From Galeopsis tetrahit (lineage: Eukaryota; Streptophyta; Magnoliopsida; Lamiales; Lamiaceae): DNA of 64,000 nucleotides. Numbering within the stretch: the first letter of the stretch is position 1; every line of letters starts with the position of its first letter. The DNA lies in assembly GCA_963675135.1 (NCBI GenBank), contig OY776132.1, positions 66,230,850 to 66,294,849 of the forward strand, given 5' to 3'. Positions 9,735 to 21,792 of the stretch are shown here, one piece after another. The translations under genes were made by a program, and so were the position numbers. Below the pieces are notes generated by a model. It did not search any database. It was not told the origin of the DNA and saw only the letters and a list, made by a program, of their open reading frames with translations.

Positions 9735-12278
9735 ATGATCAAGAAAACAGCCTCAAATCATCAACAAAATCTGAAATTTTCACAACCCAATTTACACAAA
9801 TACTATATCTTGATAATCACTATCTATTCTCTGGAATTAAATGCATCGCATCCCACACCACCGCCGCTGCCAATTCTCCCAATCCCAACCTCAAACCAGA
9901 TTTCATGGCAACTCACAGAAATGGCCCTTTTCTTTCATTTCGGAACCAACACTTTCACTGACAGGGAGTGGGGAACAGGGCACGCCGACCCATCACTCTT
10001 CAACCCCACTGAGTTAAATGCAACTCAGTGGGTTAATGTCGCCAAACACTCGGGATTCCGGAGAGTGATTCTCACTGCGAAGCACCACGATGGCTTCTGT
10101 TTATGGCCTTCAGAGTACACTAACTATTCGGTGGAATCTAGTCCTTGGAAGAATGGGAGGGGGGATGTGGTCAAGGAATTGGCTGATGCTGCAAGAATTG
10201 GTGGCCTACAATTAGGGCTTTATCTTTCTCCTTGGGATCGACATGAACCCTGTTATGGAAACACTTTGGAGTACAATGAGTATTACTTGGCCCAAATGAC
10301 TGAATTGCTCACTAGGTCTTTTATGAGATTCACACTTTCTTGATTTTTATTTGTCTTGATTGTGATAATTTGATTGTTCTGATGATTGTAGGATGTTATG
10401 GGATTGAGTCATAGTTAGTAGATGATTGGATATATTGCCTGGTAAACCTTTATAGAAAAGCATTTGATAGTTGGAAACAAATTCTTGAGCTTATGGATTG
10501 ATATTTGACATGGATCTGATTTCAGTTTTTTTTACAGTAATGTATTATTGTTTCATGTATCCTGCAGTACAACTCATATAAGAATGAGGCCATTGGTCTA
10601 ATATGTTGGTTACATTGATGTAGTAGATATGGTGATATAAGAGAAATATGGCTGGATGGTGCAAAGGGGGAGGGAGAGAAGGACATGGAGTACTTTTTTG
10701 AAGATTGGTTTAATGTTGTTCATCAACTTCAACCGCGGAGTGTCATTTTTTCTGATGGAGGTCCAGACACAAGGTGGGTTGGGGATGAGGCTGGTGTTGC
10801 TGGGACTACTTGTTGGTCTCTTTTCAATCGGAGCGACTCATATATTGGCAATACCGATACTCAGTAAGTCCGTTTATACTTTTAAGATTGCAATAATAGG
10901 CTATGGCTTTAAATTTTCTGCATCAAGTGGTGTCATTTCAAGAATGATCCCTTATTTAACATGGAATTTCCAGCCAGATTTTTGAATTTCCCTGCTAGTA
11001 GTTATAGTGTAATTTTTGCTGCAACAGGATAAAATATAGTGAAAAGGGTCCAATTGGTAACATCAGTGTATCTTCTGTAGTCTCTATAATTGTAGGATTC
11101 TTAGTGTCAAGTTGAGCACTGCATGTATGTCCATGCACAAGGCATTTATTGAAGATGAGGAACCTTATTAAGTTAAAACACAAAATATATTTTAATTTTC
11201 TGGAAGTCCACTAATGCATCAGCTGTTACAATAGTAAATCTTCTTATAGACCATGTTTGATAACTTAGATTAAACCTAGATTAACTCCATCTCATCTTTA
11301 TAAGTTGTTTGATAACTTAGATTAAAGGTAGATTATGCTTTAAAATATATAAAGTTTATAGTTTTATAGTGTATTCGTCATCTGTCTATCTTATGTAAAT
11401 CACAGTTCATAGGATCATTATGATGGGGCTTGTTTTAGCAATTTCCATATTCCTCTATCATTACATTTTTTTGAGTACTAAACCAATGTTTTTAACCTCA
11501 CAGATATTCGGGACAGGGAGATCCTTATGGCCAAGATTGGGTGCCTGCAGAATGTGACGTCTCCATCCGACCCGGGTGGTTTTGGCATGCATCTGAACGT
11601 CCAAAATCTGCATTGACTCTTCTTGATCTGTACTACAAATCGGTTGGTAGAAACTGTCTCTTTCTACTAAATGTACCTCCAAATTCTTCTGGTCTTATAT
11701 CCCCTGAAGACATTCAAGTCCTCCAAGAATTCTCAGAGATTCGGAGTTTTATTTTCTCTCACAATCTAGCAAAAAAGGCTTCAGTTTCTGCCAGCAGCAC
11801 GCGCGGGAAGTCAACTGAACTTCGTTATGGCTCGCACAACATTCTTGAACAAGGTATGTATTCCTACTGGGCTCCTGATGAGGCACTACCAGATTGGAAA
11901 CTGTACTTAGCTTTCAAAGAAACTGTTACGTTCAACGTTTTGATGGTGCAAGAGCCAATTCAATTGGGTCAGAGGATTATCAAATTTCATCTTGATTTCT
12001 TGAACGAGAAAGGCAAATGGGAGGTGGTAACAAAGGGCACCACTGTGGGGTACAAAAGGCTGTTGCAATTTCCCAGTGTTAAAGCAACAAGATTGAGGCT
12101 TGTTGTTGATAAATCTCGAAACGATCCCCTGATATCTTATTTAGGTATATTTATGGACCCGTTTACGGTATTGGGAAACATATCTAATCATAGCTCTGTA
12201 TCTCCCATCAATGGCAGTGAACCTCTTAGGCAAAGTATACAGAGTAATTCCAACAATGCCTGTATCAATTCAATTTAG
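9735..12278 (+). CDS. FUC1: Alpha-L-fucosidase (GH29, plant FUC1 type)
   Basis: Three exons, 9735-10315, 10627-10863 and 11504-12278, with GT-AG introns, join in frame to 530 residues; the Arabidopsis FUC1 protein is of similar size. The N-terminus has a hydrophobic stretch (YYILIITIYSLEL) that may act as a signal sequence for secretion to the apoplast. The GH29 domain follows: FHFGTNTFTDREWG, AKHHDGFCLWPS, LYLSPWDRHEPCYG, then EIWLDGAKGEGE, whose Asp is the likely nucleophile, and ECDVSIRPGWFWH with NVPPNSSGLI. The last ~170 residues form a discoidin-like domain (ASVSASSTRG, YWAPDE, TTVGYKRLL). The known family role is release of alpha-1,3/1,4-linked fucose from glycans. Intron 2 holds a MITE. 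No breaks seen. It is tail-to-tail with the next gene, 330 bp apart. Confidence 0.95.
11249..11380. mobile_element. Truncated MITE in fucosidase intron 2
   Basis: GACCATGTTTGATAACTTAG begins the repeat, with an internal second copy of TTTGATAACTTAGATTAAA. It shares this terminal sequence with the MITE at 18336-18521. The right terminus is not found, so it is probably truncated. It lies wholly inside an intron. Confidence 0.6.
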
Positions 12279-12608
12279 AAATTATCAGAGTTATTCCACT
12301 CGTGTATAGATAAGATTTGTATATTTCTGTAACAAAAATTTGTCTGTTCAAAAACTTGTTCTTGGGTGAGATCTTTGTCAAGGCTGTAACTATAAAATCA
12401 TCCAGGAATTAGCATGAGCAATGGCGATTCACAGTGTTCAAAGAGAAAAAAACGTCATACAAGCCATGTTTGAAATGATATTAGTAGACAAATGGAAAGT
12501 CATTAAAACCATCTTATAAAATAATCAGGCGTTGTTACAACATCAGAATCTTCATAGTTGAACTCAGAACAATCATACTGTACTAATAATATAGTTCCAC
12601 CCCATGTC
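12279..12608. other. Shared 3' region between convergent genes
   Basis: 330 bp between the stop codons of the fucosidase gene (+) and the methyltransferase gene (-). It must hold both 3' UTRs and poly(A) sites. AATAAT- and AATTAA-like signals are present but not decisive. Confidence 0.5.
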
Positions 12609-15600
12609 TTATGTTATCTTGACGTCTCGAAGAAGCCGAGCAGCCATAGCTCCATATCTTCTTGCTTCCCACTCACTAATCTTTTTACCCTGCAGACTTT
12701 TTACTAGCGTCTCTCCATCAAAATCAACACTCTCATTGTCCTCCGATATTTGCTTGGTTTCCTCACATTCAACCTGCTCCGTCTCATTGCCCCTTACCTC
12801 TGAAGGCTTTAGGCTCATCATAAATAGCTGTATACTGGGGTGTTTGTACTCACTGTGCATCTAAAAGGATCAAAAAATTATACCACAGGTTACAAGAATG
12901 TGAGTCATTTTCTACAGCAGAAATTCATTTTACCATAAACCACAATCATACTGCAAACTTCATACCTTTGATTTAGGTACACTTTTAACCTCGAAATTTC
13001 TCTTCCACAAATCAAGCATTTGATCGTGTACATTTGTGGAACGGAGTTCGTATCCTAACTGCAACCAAAGTTTTGTTTAACAAATTAGAGCATCCAGCTT
13101 CAAAGTAAAGAAAATACTCCAAATGATAAGGCATTTTAATGTGCAGTACCATGATGGTGGTTCTGGGACCGGACAATGAAAGTATTGTCTGCAACAGAGG
13201 TTCTAAAAGATGCTCTGAGTAGACCTAGATAATCGGTGTCAGAAAGCCACGACTATAACTATAAAGAAAAAAGAAAATCTGGCAATTCTATCACATGACT
13301 AATTTCTGGAAAGTACTGCTGACGTGACAATGTATGAATTTATTTGCATTTTTTACCCAAAAAAAAAAAACCAGCTGCCTCGCCACTTGCCAGCATTAGT
13401 TGCAGGAAAATAGTCACATGTTATGATTGCAAGAATTTTAAAGGCCTTGCAAATTTAAAAAACATATGTTGTAATTTAAAAAACTATATATACATAACAG
13501 AAAACTGTAAAAGGTATGTAGTGAGTTGCAACTCACAACATCAGTGCCAATGATATAGTCGAAAGGTGGATCAACAGCCCTTATATGATCTGCATTTCCC
13601 CAGTCGAGCTCTGCGGCCTTGATGGAGCCGAAGGAATCTACGAGGACCAAAACCTTAGCATGAGGAAAGAGAAGTAATACTCACTTATTTCTAAAAATTC
13701 AAATTGGTCTGTAACATGTTGTGAGCCAAGGCATCCTCAGACCAGATGTTTTTTTTAAAAAATGTTAAAAAAACTGAGAAAAGTCAAAGGAGATACGAGT
13801 ACCAGGATTAGAAGTCATCTGCAGTATGCGATAAGTATTGCGTTCAACGTTTCTCGCAAGTAAAGGCAAAACCTCAGTTTGATCAGTTGAAACGACGTCA
13901 CATCCCAGTATTGCCATGCCTGAAGAATGTATGTGCAAACCCTCCATTATTCAATCTCTACTAATTTTTTATTTATTTATTCACAAATCACAATAGACTA
14001 ACCAAATCCAGCTACCCCACAGCCTGCTCCAAGTTCAATTACACGTTTTCCTTTAAGTTTGGATGGAGAAAACCTCCCCTTTCTACAGTTTTTCTCCTAC
14101 ATAATTAACCCAAATAAATCCAACTTAGGTGATTTAATTAAGAATAAATGGTTAGACTCTAAAATAAATCCATGAGTATTAAAAAGAAATAAAACATACG
14201 GTACATAACTATCTCAACCTAATGAAATTCTATCTTGAATTCCAAAAAAAGAAAAAAAACTCCTACAATCATAATATGCATCAAATCAAATTACCAAGCC
14301 AAACAACACTCTGCTCGCTATTTAGAGATTCAATCAGAAAACTCAGAGAATCTTGTAAATTGTTCAAACTAGTGTACAGGGAAACAACTATTATAAAAAG
14401 CAGCATCTGGATATCAATGGACTTAGTACACAATATAGACTGACTACAATATCATTGTAAGGAAAATTCTATACTAAAGCAATTTTAAGTAATTGTGCAT
14501 TCACGTAAAATAAGAGCCAAAAGAAAAAGGAAAAGAAAAGTAAAGTAAAGGTTTGTTAAATCATAAAAAGCTAATGCTTCAAGCTTATAGTTTAAAATAA
14601 TATACCACTCTAACTTCCAAGTGAAGAGCACAAGTATATCACATAAAATGTTAATTAAAATATATATATCTTCAGTCCTCTGCAATTCAATTGAGGCAAA
14701 TAGGGACCATAGTAATTTTAAATTCAAGTAATACTAATATCAAACTCGATTATCATAACCACATATGACATAAATGACAATATCCACCTTCATCTAAGTA
14801 TATGCAATGATAGGAGTTATATATGACATCATGAAGTTTTAAGACAAGAACCAAATAGATATTGCGCAAGAAAAGTATTACCAGAAATTTGGCGAACACC
14901 ATTGATGCATCCCAAACAGTAGTACCTAAATGCTGAGAATTTGGATCCTACAACAACAACAGCACACATGTCACCGGAAACGAGAATTTCAATACAGGGA
15001 AAAAAATGTTACTTCTTAAGATAAAAAAGGTGAAAATATTGCATGCCACTAAATAATAAATACCCCCAGAACCAGGAAAAATATGTACAACAGAACGTTG
15101 AAATCACAGGAACAATCAGTAATGCGAAATGTCATGAGGTCCAATGACTTATTTTCTTAACACAAAGAAATGGAGACAAGGTGCCTAATATTAATGATAG
15201 TCGTGATACCTGTGCAAACTGAAGCTCATGCCCAAGAACTTCAAAAGTTACTGTTGATGTGCTGGGAGTATTTAACCTGAGATACGAATTATGAAGTAGA
15301 ATAGATATAAACTCACAATATACTTTCACTGAACTAACCACACAATTGACTTAAATAACTTGTAAGATTCTTCATAAAAAAATACTACAAAGGGAATAAC
15401 TATAATGAGTACGCAGCACTAAGCTAAAGCAACAATGATGCAGAATCAGCATGAGGATATGCAACTTAATGAGTTTTTACGTTACCAACAAACACCCTGA
15501 AAAGAGAAACTACGACACCTAAACTGAGACTAGGAGTAATTAGGAACCTATAGTTAGCTTGTAGCTATCAAAGAACATAGCATATGAGCCCAATATCTTT

Positions 15601-16039
15601 AAAAAATTCCTGAGCACATATTACAAACACAAGGCAAAAATTTATGCTCAATTCTGTGATAAAATTACTTGCCCTCACTAACTAACCAAGCTCAAGATCT
15701 TGCCAGGTGAATTACAAAAACATGAAAATTTGATTTCCCAAGCTCAAAATAGAAATGCTACGATAATGTAAACACTGGATTTTAGCTGAGTAACAAATGA
15801 ATGTGGATACTGATCTTTGAAACTCTTGCATTTGGTTATGCATAGATCCACATTTTGTTGTTTCGAGTTTATAGGTGGAAATTACTTTTTCCAATCCAAC
15901 AGAACCAAGAAAATGTGAATAGTGACATTAAGCAATGGAAAGAAGAAGTGATAGGATAATATTCTTCAGGAATAAGTAATTTTCCAAGAGAATTATTTCC
16001 ACTCAGAGATGCAGCAAAATAATACCTGTCTACGTCCAT
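12609..16039 (-). CDS. METTL21-type protein-lysine methyltransferase-like protein
   Basis: Nine coding exons on the minus strand: 16026-16039, 15210-15276, 14882-14947, 14003-14096, 13803-13919, 13537-13637, 13150-13224, 12966-13058, 12609-12860. All have GT-AG borders and join to 292 residues. It belongs to the seven-beta-strand Methyltransferase_16 family: MDVDRLNTPSTSTVTFEVLG, GTTVWDASMVFAKFL, SAM motif I VIELGAGCGVAGFG, the acidic strand-2 segment LGCDVVSTDQ, and FDYIIGTDVVYSEHLLEPLL. Family members methylate lysines of chaperones and elongation factors; the substrate here is unknown. The C-terminal 80 residues are acidic and end in WEARRYGAMAARLLRDVKI, a tail I associate with the plant orthologues. 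Start chosen at the MDVDR codon because the upstream frame is not conserved; a spliced 5' UTR exon near 16360-16400 is likely. Confidence 0.9.
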
Positions 16040-16446
16040 TTGAATTTGAAAGCTGCTTTGTGAAACAACACTTGAATGTCAAAATCTTCACTGCCTGCCA
16101 TCAGTAGTATGAGGAGGAATAACTAATACATAAATAACCAGTAAGATATAGTTATAGCATCATCTGCATAATTCTAACAAAAAATCAATCACAAAAAATA
16201 TGCGGATTTGCAATTCGTAACTCCAAATAAGCACACGAATGAAACCCTGAAAGAAAATGAAATACGTTTTTGCATAGATTCCCATTCCGAGTATTGACAA
16301 ACACTCAAATTAAGCATAAGAATTGAAGAGAGGTACATGAATCTTCAAAACACGAAGACGAGTGAAACTAACCTTGCAAAAGTTCTCCGCCAATACTTCA
16401 CCTTATGACTTATGAGCGCAGCGCAGGTGATTATTTAGAAAATATG

Positions 16447-16477
<31 letters not shown>

Positions 16478-17285
16478 GTGAAATGACTATAATACCCGGT
16501 AAATTGTGACCTAAACTAGAGAAAAAGAACCCCTCTCTCATTTTGTTTCTTCTTCTGTTTCCTTCAGATTTCCCCCTCCATTTCTCAACTTCAAGAGACC
16601 CTTTTTGTTAATCAAGCCAGCCTCCACAGACGGTGCAATTTTCTTTTTTTTTCTTCTACTCCAATATGCATATGAGTTTTTCGATTTTTGTGCTTATTTA
16701 TACATTTATAAATCTGTGCTTGTGAATTTAGAAAATACAATATGTTGGGCAGCCCCACGATTAAAGGGAGAAAATGTCTCTTGTATTGTTGATTCGATAG
16801 TATTATATAGTCTCTGTTCTTGATAGATACAAATTATTTTTCAGTTTATGCCTATGGGTTGTCGATTGATGGCAATTGTTGGATGAAATATTGAAATTAA
16901 TAGAAGGGCAGCTAGATAGAGTGAAATCAATTGGACGTAGAGAGAGAGCAAAAGAATTATATGAAGCATTGAGAAAAAAGATGAATTTTTTGGTGTGATA
17001 TGTGATGGTGTATTCTAATCATCTATATTTACTGTGAAGTTTAAAATTTGAAAACATATGAAATAGGTGTAAGATTTATAAGTAAAGCCAATGTTGATTG
17101 AGAATTCAAACTTTTTTACAAGTGAGGAAAGACAGCAACTTAGACCTAGTGTTGTTAACTAAAACTAATTTGAAAGGGGTGGGTTGGGCGGGCTTTGTGA
17201 TGCTTTAGGTTGATCCATTGTACACCTTCAAGAAAGTCGGGCCTCCGTAGAGCCAACCCGTATATCCCTCCTGACCTGACCACTG

Positions 17286-17322
<37 letters not shown>

Positions 17323-17339
17323 GGAAGCACATGCACATA
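16040..17339. other. Intergenic, upstream of the methyltransferase gene
   Basis: Contains the likely spliced 5' UTR of the methyltransferase gene (to about 16420), a (TA)n run at about 16448-16473, a pyrimidine-rich stretch at 16520-16600, and a second long (TA)n at about 17288-17320. A short GGGTGGG/GGGC-rich stretch near 17176-17280 resembles the repeat at 2070-2490. No coding sequence recognised. Confidence 0.5.
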
Positions 17340-18115
17340 CCCAACTAGTTGCCTATGAGATCATACATGTATTAGCACCTTGATTCCGTCTTGTAATAAA
17401 TCAGGAATATCTAGTGCAAATATTCCTCACCTAGTCTCCCTCCATTGCATCATAAACTGCACTGCTTCATGAAACAAATTTTATGTCTGTCAGCAATCCT
17501 AAGGCTTGTTTAACCGAGGACTCGTTCAGGAATTAAAAATGCCTATTAAGATTTTAAAAAAGCATCATTTAAGTGACAATTTAGTGAGATTGATTGAGAG
17601 GATGAAGAGTGCACAGACCTGGAGGAAATTGTAGAAACCGAGAGCAGCTTCGTCTGAGCTGGTGCGAATGTCTTGGCTGCTATTTGAGTAACTTAAGTCC
17701 GTGCCAGTTGGCTGGTCTACAAATATTAAGTTTGTTTCCTGCCTAAATGTTTGAAAGACTTCTGTAAGATGTATGATCATGTGAATTGTGATATAACTAA
17801 GGAATGATTTTAAGATTACCTTATCCCAACCGAAATCATTCCACACTAATGACAAGTTGTCTGTCAAGTGAAAAGTGTAGAACAAAGCCAATGAGCCACT
17901 ACATCCTGGACCTCCTGACAACCATATAACAACGGGGTCGTTTACGCCCTTGTTTCTCGATTCAAAAAAGAACTAGAACATCCTGCAATCATCATACTAT
18001 GTTATTGATTATTAAAAGACATTATGTCCAGGAAACAACAAGTTGAGCTCCCTGATCAACTTTTCTGCTTGTTTCTTTGGGAATCTTGAATTCGTATTCG
18101 GAAAAAGTTGTGCTT
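17340..18115 (-). pseudogene. Decayed tandem copy of the serine carboxypeptidase-like gene
   Basis: Minus-strand segments match successive exons of the intact gene at 18838-21792. Near 18060-18110 a frame-shifted remnant of the exon-1 pro-region (FKIPK...AEKLI). 17822-17975 matches exon 2, with a stop inside the first codons (MF then TAG then FFFESRN) and then DPVVIWLSGGPGCSGSLALF and NLSLVWNDFGWDK. 17619-17745 matches exon 3 (IFVDQPTGTDLSYSNSSQDI). Near 17340-17460 is a stop-ridden match to the catalytic-Asp exon (SAVYDAME). Exons with the catalytic Ser and His are not seen. It is an inactive partial duplicate directly downstream of its parent. Confidence 0.85.
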
Positions 18116-18335
18116 TCTTGCTTCTGTAGCTAAGAAAGTGAATACAAGAAGGCAAAGGGAAGTAGTTGGCTTCATTTCCAGATTGTAAAATGAAGTTTAG
18201 GACTTATGTTTGAGATAGATGTTTTGTATCCTTGACTTTATAGTAATTGCAACTTGCAAGGGAATAGACATTAATCATCATATCATAATTGTGTAGACAT
18301 TACTGACACATGGATGGTTATTTTCATACCATTAA

Positions 18336-18521
18336 GGTCATGTTTCATAGCAAATACTGATTAACTAAGATTAGGATGATATCTAAACTTTATAGATTTT
18401 AAAGCATAATCTACCCTTAATCTAAGTTATCAAACCTGTCAAAAAAAAAAAAAGTTATCAAACAACCTATAAGAGATATATAGAATTAATCTAGGTTTAA
18501 TCCAAGCTATCAAACATGGCC
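18336..18521. mobile_element. 186-bp MITE, PIF/Harbinger-like, TAA duplication
   Basis: Terminal inverted repeats GGTCATGTTTCATAGC (left) and the complement GGCCATGTTTGATAGC (right) are flanked by TAA at 18333-18335 and 18522-18524. A 3-bp TAA/TTA duplication is the PIF/Harbinger (Tourist) signature. It shares sequence with the fragment in fucosidase intron 2. Confidence 0.75.
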
Positions 18522-18837
18522 TAAAGGGTTATACTATTTATTTTGATTATTTTGTTAGAATTTTGAATGCAGGCTCTCTTATCAACTCTAATGCAAGAAA
18601 CCTACAAAAAAAAAAAAAAATCTCCCTTATTCTGTCATAACATCTAATTTAAATCCCTTGTAATGAAGGCAGATTCGGTTGGATTAACAGCGAACCAGAA
18701 AAATTAGTATAATCATTGTGAAAGTTTCAATACAGAATGAGAAGAGTGCATTTTCTATATTTCTGTAAGTATATATAGGAACTCCATATTCCGTAATTCT
18801 TTACATTAATCGAATAACCAAATTCTGAAAAAAGGTT

Positions 18838-21792
18838 TCATATTGGAGCAAGGTGATCGTCTGCTTGAGTCAATTTTCCCTGCATCCACCTCGCCAGCAT
18901 TTCCAATGATGCCTTAGGCTGATCCATAGGAACCATGTGACCAGCATCGTGCACTTTAAGGAATGTGAGCGGCCCATGCCCCTTCTGTAGCCCAGCCTCT
19001 ACACCGTCCACTAAGAATGAACCGGTCGGGGCTGCTACAAACTGCTTCTGTCCTGACCATTCCATAGCATGAACCCATCTTGAATTCCCTAAAAAAAAAA
19101 AAAAAAAAAGCACACCATTTGAGTCTTTAAGTGAGACTTTCCAGTTTTGTATATATTTTTCAAGAATCTGGTTTCTTGCATGTGAGACTTACCGAGCCAA
19201 TTGCATATGAGATCATACTCTCCAGCATATATCAGTAAATTGATCCCATCCTCGAGGAGTGTAGGAATCCCGACTTCAAGATTTCTCATCCAGTCGGTGA
19301 CCATAGCCTCGTATACTGTGGAACTACAAGACACAAAGTCTATGTCCCCAACACCAAGAGCATTTCTAACCGATTTTAGTTTCAGAAATTCCTCCATGTT
19401 GGAGAAGTCGTAGCAAAGATCACCTTCGCACTGCTTTCTTATATCATAATACTGATGAAAAAGAGATGCATATGCGGTTAAAACAAACTCTCATTTGTTA
19501 ATTCCAGTTCATTAGATGTTTTCTAAGTTGGTTATTCTTACATTTTTTCCACCGGAGAGCCGCACTATCTGGTTGAAGATGTTGTTGCAGACCATGTATG
19601 CCGCCAGACAAGAATTTCCACCATCAGCACCTAAATGATGAAAAACAAAATAAAAGTGAGATCTCAGATATTAGAGGTTGTAATATACTGTAATTGTTAG
19701 CTTATGGTGTAGAATAAATACCACAAAGCTTGATTGCTTGTTCGCAGTTTGATACTAACTTGTTCATCTTGTTGTAATCAGATTGCTGAATTAGTTTCAT
19801 GTCCAATGCATAGTCAGTGTATGCTTTGTACTGTATCTCGGGGTTTGTAAGTCCATTTCCAATGGCGAATCCCTGAGGAATAATGGATAATTAACACAAA
19901 GGCAGGGAGAAAATGAATTTAGAGGGTGTTGTTATACACAGCAATTGAGGAAGATACCTTAAGATTAATATGAAGTCCTTCCTTGTTTTTGTTCCCTTGA
20001 TGAACCCTAGAAGCGAAAGCAGGAATATAGTGCCCAGCATATGATTCTCCGGTTATGAAAAAGTCGTTCTTTAAAAATTGAGGATGTTGCTTGAAGAAGG
20101 CCTAACATTATACAACAATTCAGAAATATGGAATACAATTTAGTCATTTGAAAGTGGTGTATAGTGAAAACTAGTGCACTCAGAGTTAGTTTGAGTTCTT
20201 TAATTTTATCTATAGATATCATCATTCATAACTTATGTGAAAAAGAAAAAAAACCTGCAAGAAGTCATATAGATCGTTGCTAACACCCTCCTCGTTGTGT
20301 CTAATATCATCATTATCAGAACTGTAGCTGAAACCAGTTCCAGTTGGCTGGTCTACATATATAAGATTTGATACCTGCATTTCGTTATCTGTAATCAACA
20401 AATGTCTAAAAACATCGCAGCAGCAGGTACAACAGAAGGGAAACTCAGAATATAGGAAGCAACCTATTATTAAAGAGTACCTTATCCCATCCAAAATCAT
20501 TCCATGCTAAGGATAGGTTACTTGTTACGTGAAAGGGGCCATTTTCATAAAACAAAGCCAATTCACTACTACACCCTGGTCCTCCAGTTAGCCATATAAC
20601 TACAGGATCCGTCTTCCTGTTCCTCGACTCGAAGAAAAAATAGAACATCCTGCACACATTTACTCAAGAAGCTAAGCAAAAATCCACGAAATAATACCCC
20701 CTCCGTCCTCCATTAAGTTACACAACATGAAAAAATGAGTAACTTAACATATAAATGTCAAAATGAATAACTTATTTTGGTACTTATTGCACTGCATAAA
20801 AACATAGAAACAGAGAATGTGCTTATTCATGGGGACAAGATTCGAGAATTCAGCAACGACAATTATGATTGTCTCATAATAAATTAATAAGACGCAAACT
20901 GGACATAATACAGCACTGACAAGACAAAATTCTGGTTACGTAAATTAATCGATTGGACGAAAAATTGTCAACAAATCTTAAATGATCTGGGGCCTGAAAA
21001 CCATTCGAGTTGCTAAATTTAAACATATTCATTAATGAAGTGGGTTAATAGTTAAGACTGGTATTAATTTTTACAACAATAAGCCGCGAGTACAGTTCAG
21101 GGCACTTATCAAACATCATATGTGCTTTCACCATTCAGATTGTATGAAATTATGAATCATATCGGTTACGCAAGAAATTTAACAACGCCATTGACGTGAA
21201 GACGCTAGATACATGGAGTAATTTCAGAATCCAACTAGTACTATGAATTGTTAAACAATCAGCCCAAAAAATTAAATCTCCTCATAAAATGTATACCAAA
21301 ATCGTCATTGATCCATAGAAATTCACAATTACGCAAAAACCACCACACATACACATGAAAAGCAAATCAACTCTTCTCTAATATAAGTAAGAAAACAGAG
21401 TATGTGAATACACAGAAAAGCGCTTGCATCTATGTAGTGTATTAGATTACATACCTTGCATCTTTAGTGTGGGGAAGTTTATAATAACCAGCATGGTGGC
21501 CCAAGTCCTGAACAGAAGGCCCCGAATCGGCGAGAAAAGGTAATCGCAGTGACTTTTCAACAATTTGTGAAGCACCAAAATCATCATCGGCTTGGGCAGC
21601 GCGATGATTCACTTCATGCTTCGGAAACAAGTTCAATGATCTGATGAGTTTCTCTGCCTGCGTTTTGGGGAAATCGAAATCGGTGGACGGAGAAGAAGAC
21701 GTCGAAATACTGGCGCCATTTCTCTCTGCTAATGTAGCAGTTACAGAAACCAGAAAAAAGAAGAGAAACGAGAGGAAATGGGTTGAAGCCAT
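18838..21792 (-). CDS. Serine carboxypeptidase-like protein (SCPL48/49 type)
   Basis: Eight exons on the minus strand: 21455-21792, 20481-20649, 20255-20374, 19958-20101, 19722-19872, 19542-19630, 19193-19451, 18838-19088. They join in frame to 506 residues, normal for the family. It starts with a signal peptide (THFLSFLFFFLVSVTATLAE), then a pro-region with AEKLIRSLNLFPK. Peptidase S10 hallmarks are complete: oxyanion-hole GGPGCSS, IYVDQPTGTGFSYS, catalytic Ser in ITGESYAGHY, catalytic Asp in IYAGEYDLICNW and catalytic His in VHDAGHMVPMDQP. Known family members are secretory or vacuolar carboxypeptidases, and some are acyltransferases; this one looks like the peptidase branch. Intron 1 carries a half Stowaway-like terminus near 20699. 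Two ATGs precede 21792 in frame, but MASTHF starts the signal peptide directly. Confidence 0.93.

Noticed and set aside
14222..14727. Short frames inside the methyltransferase locus
   Set aside because: They fall in the intron between exons 14882-14947 and 14003-14096.
16605..16823. 72-codon frame between the methyltransferase gene and the carboxypeptidase pseudogene
   Set aside because: No domain, AT-rich, atypical composition; likely chance.
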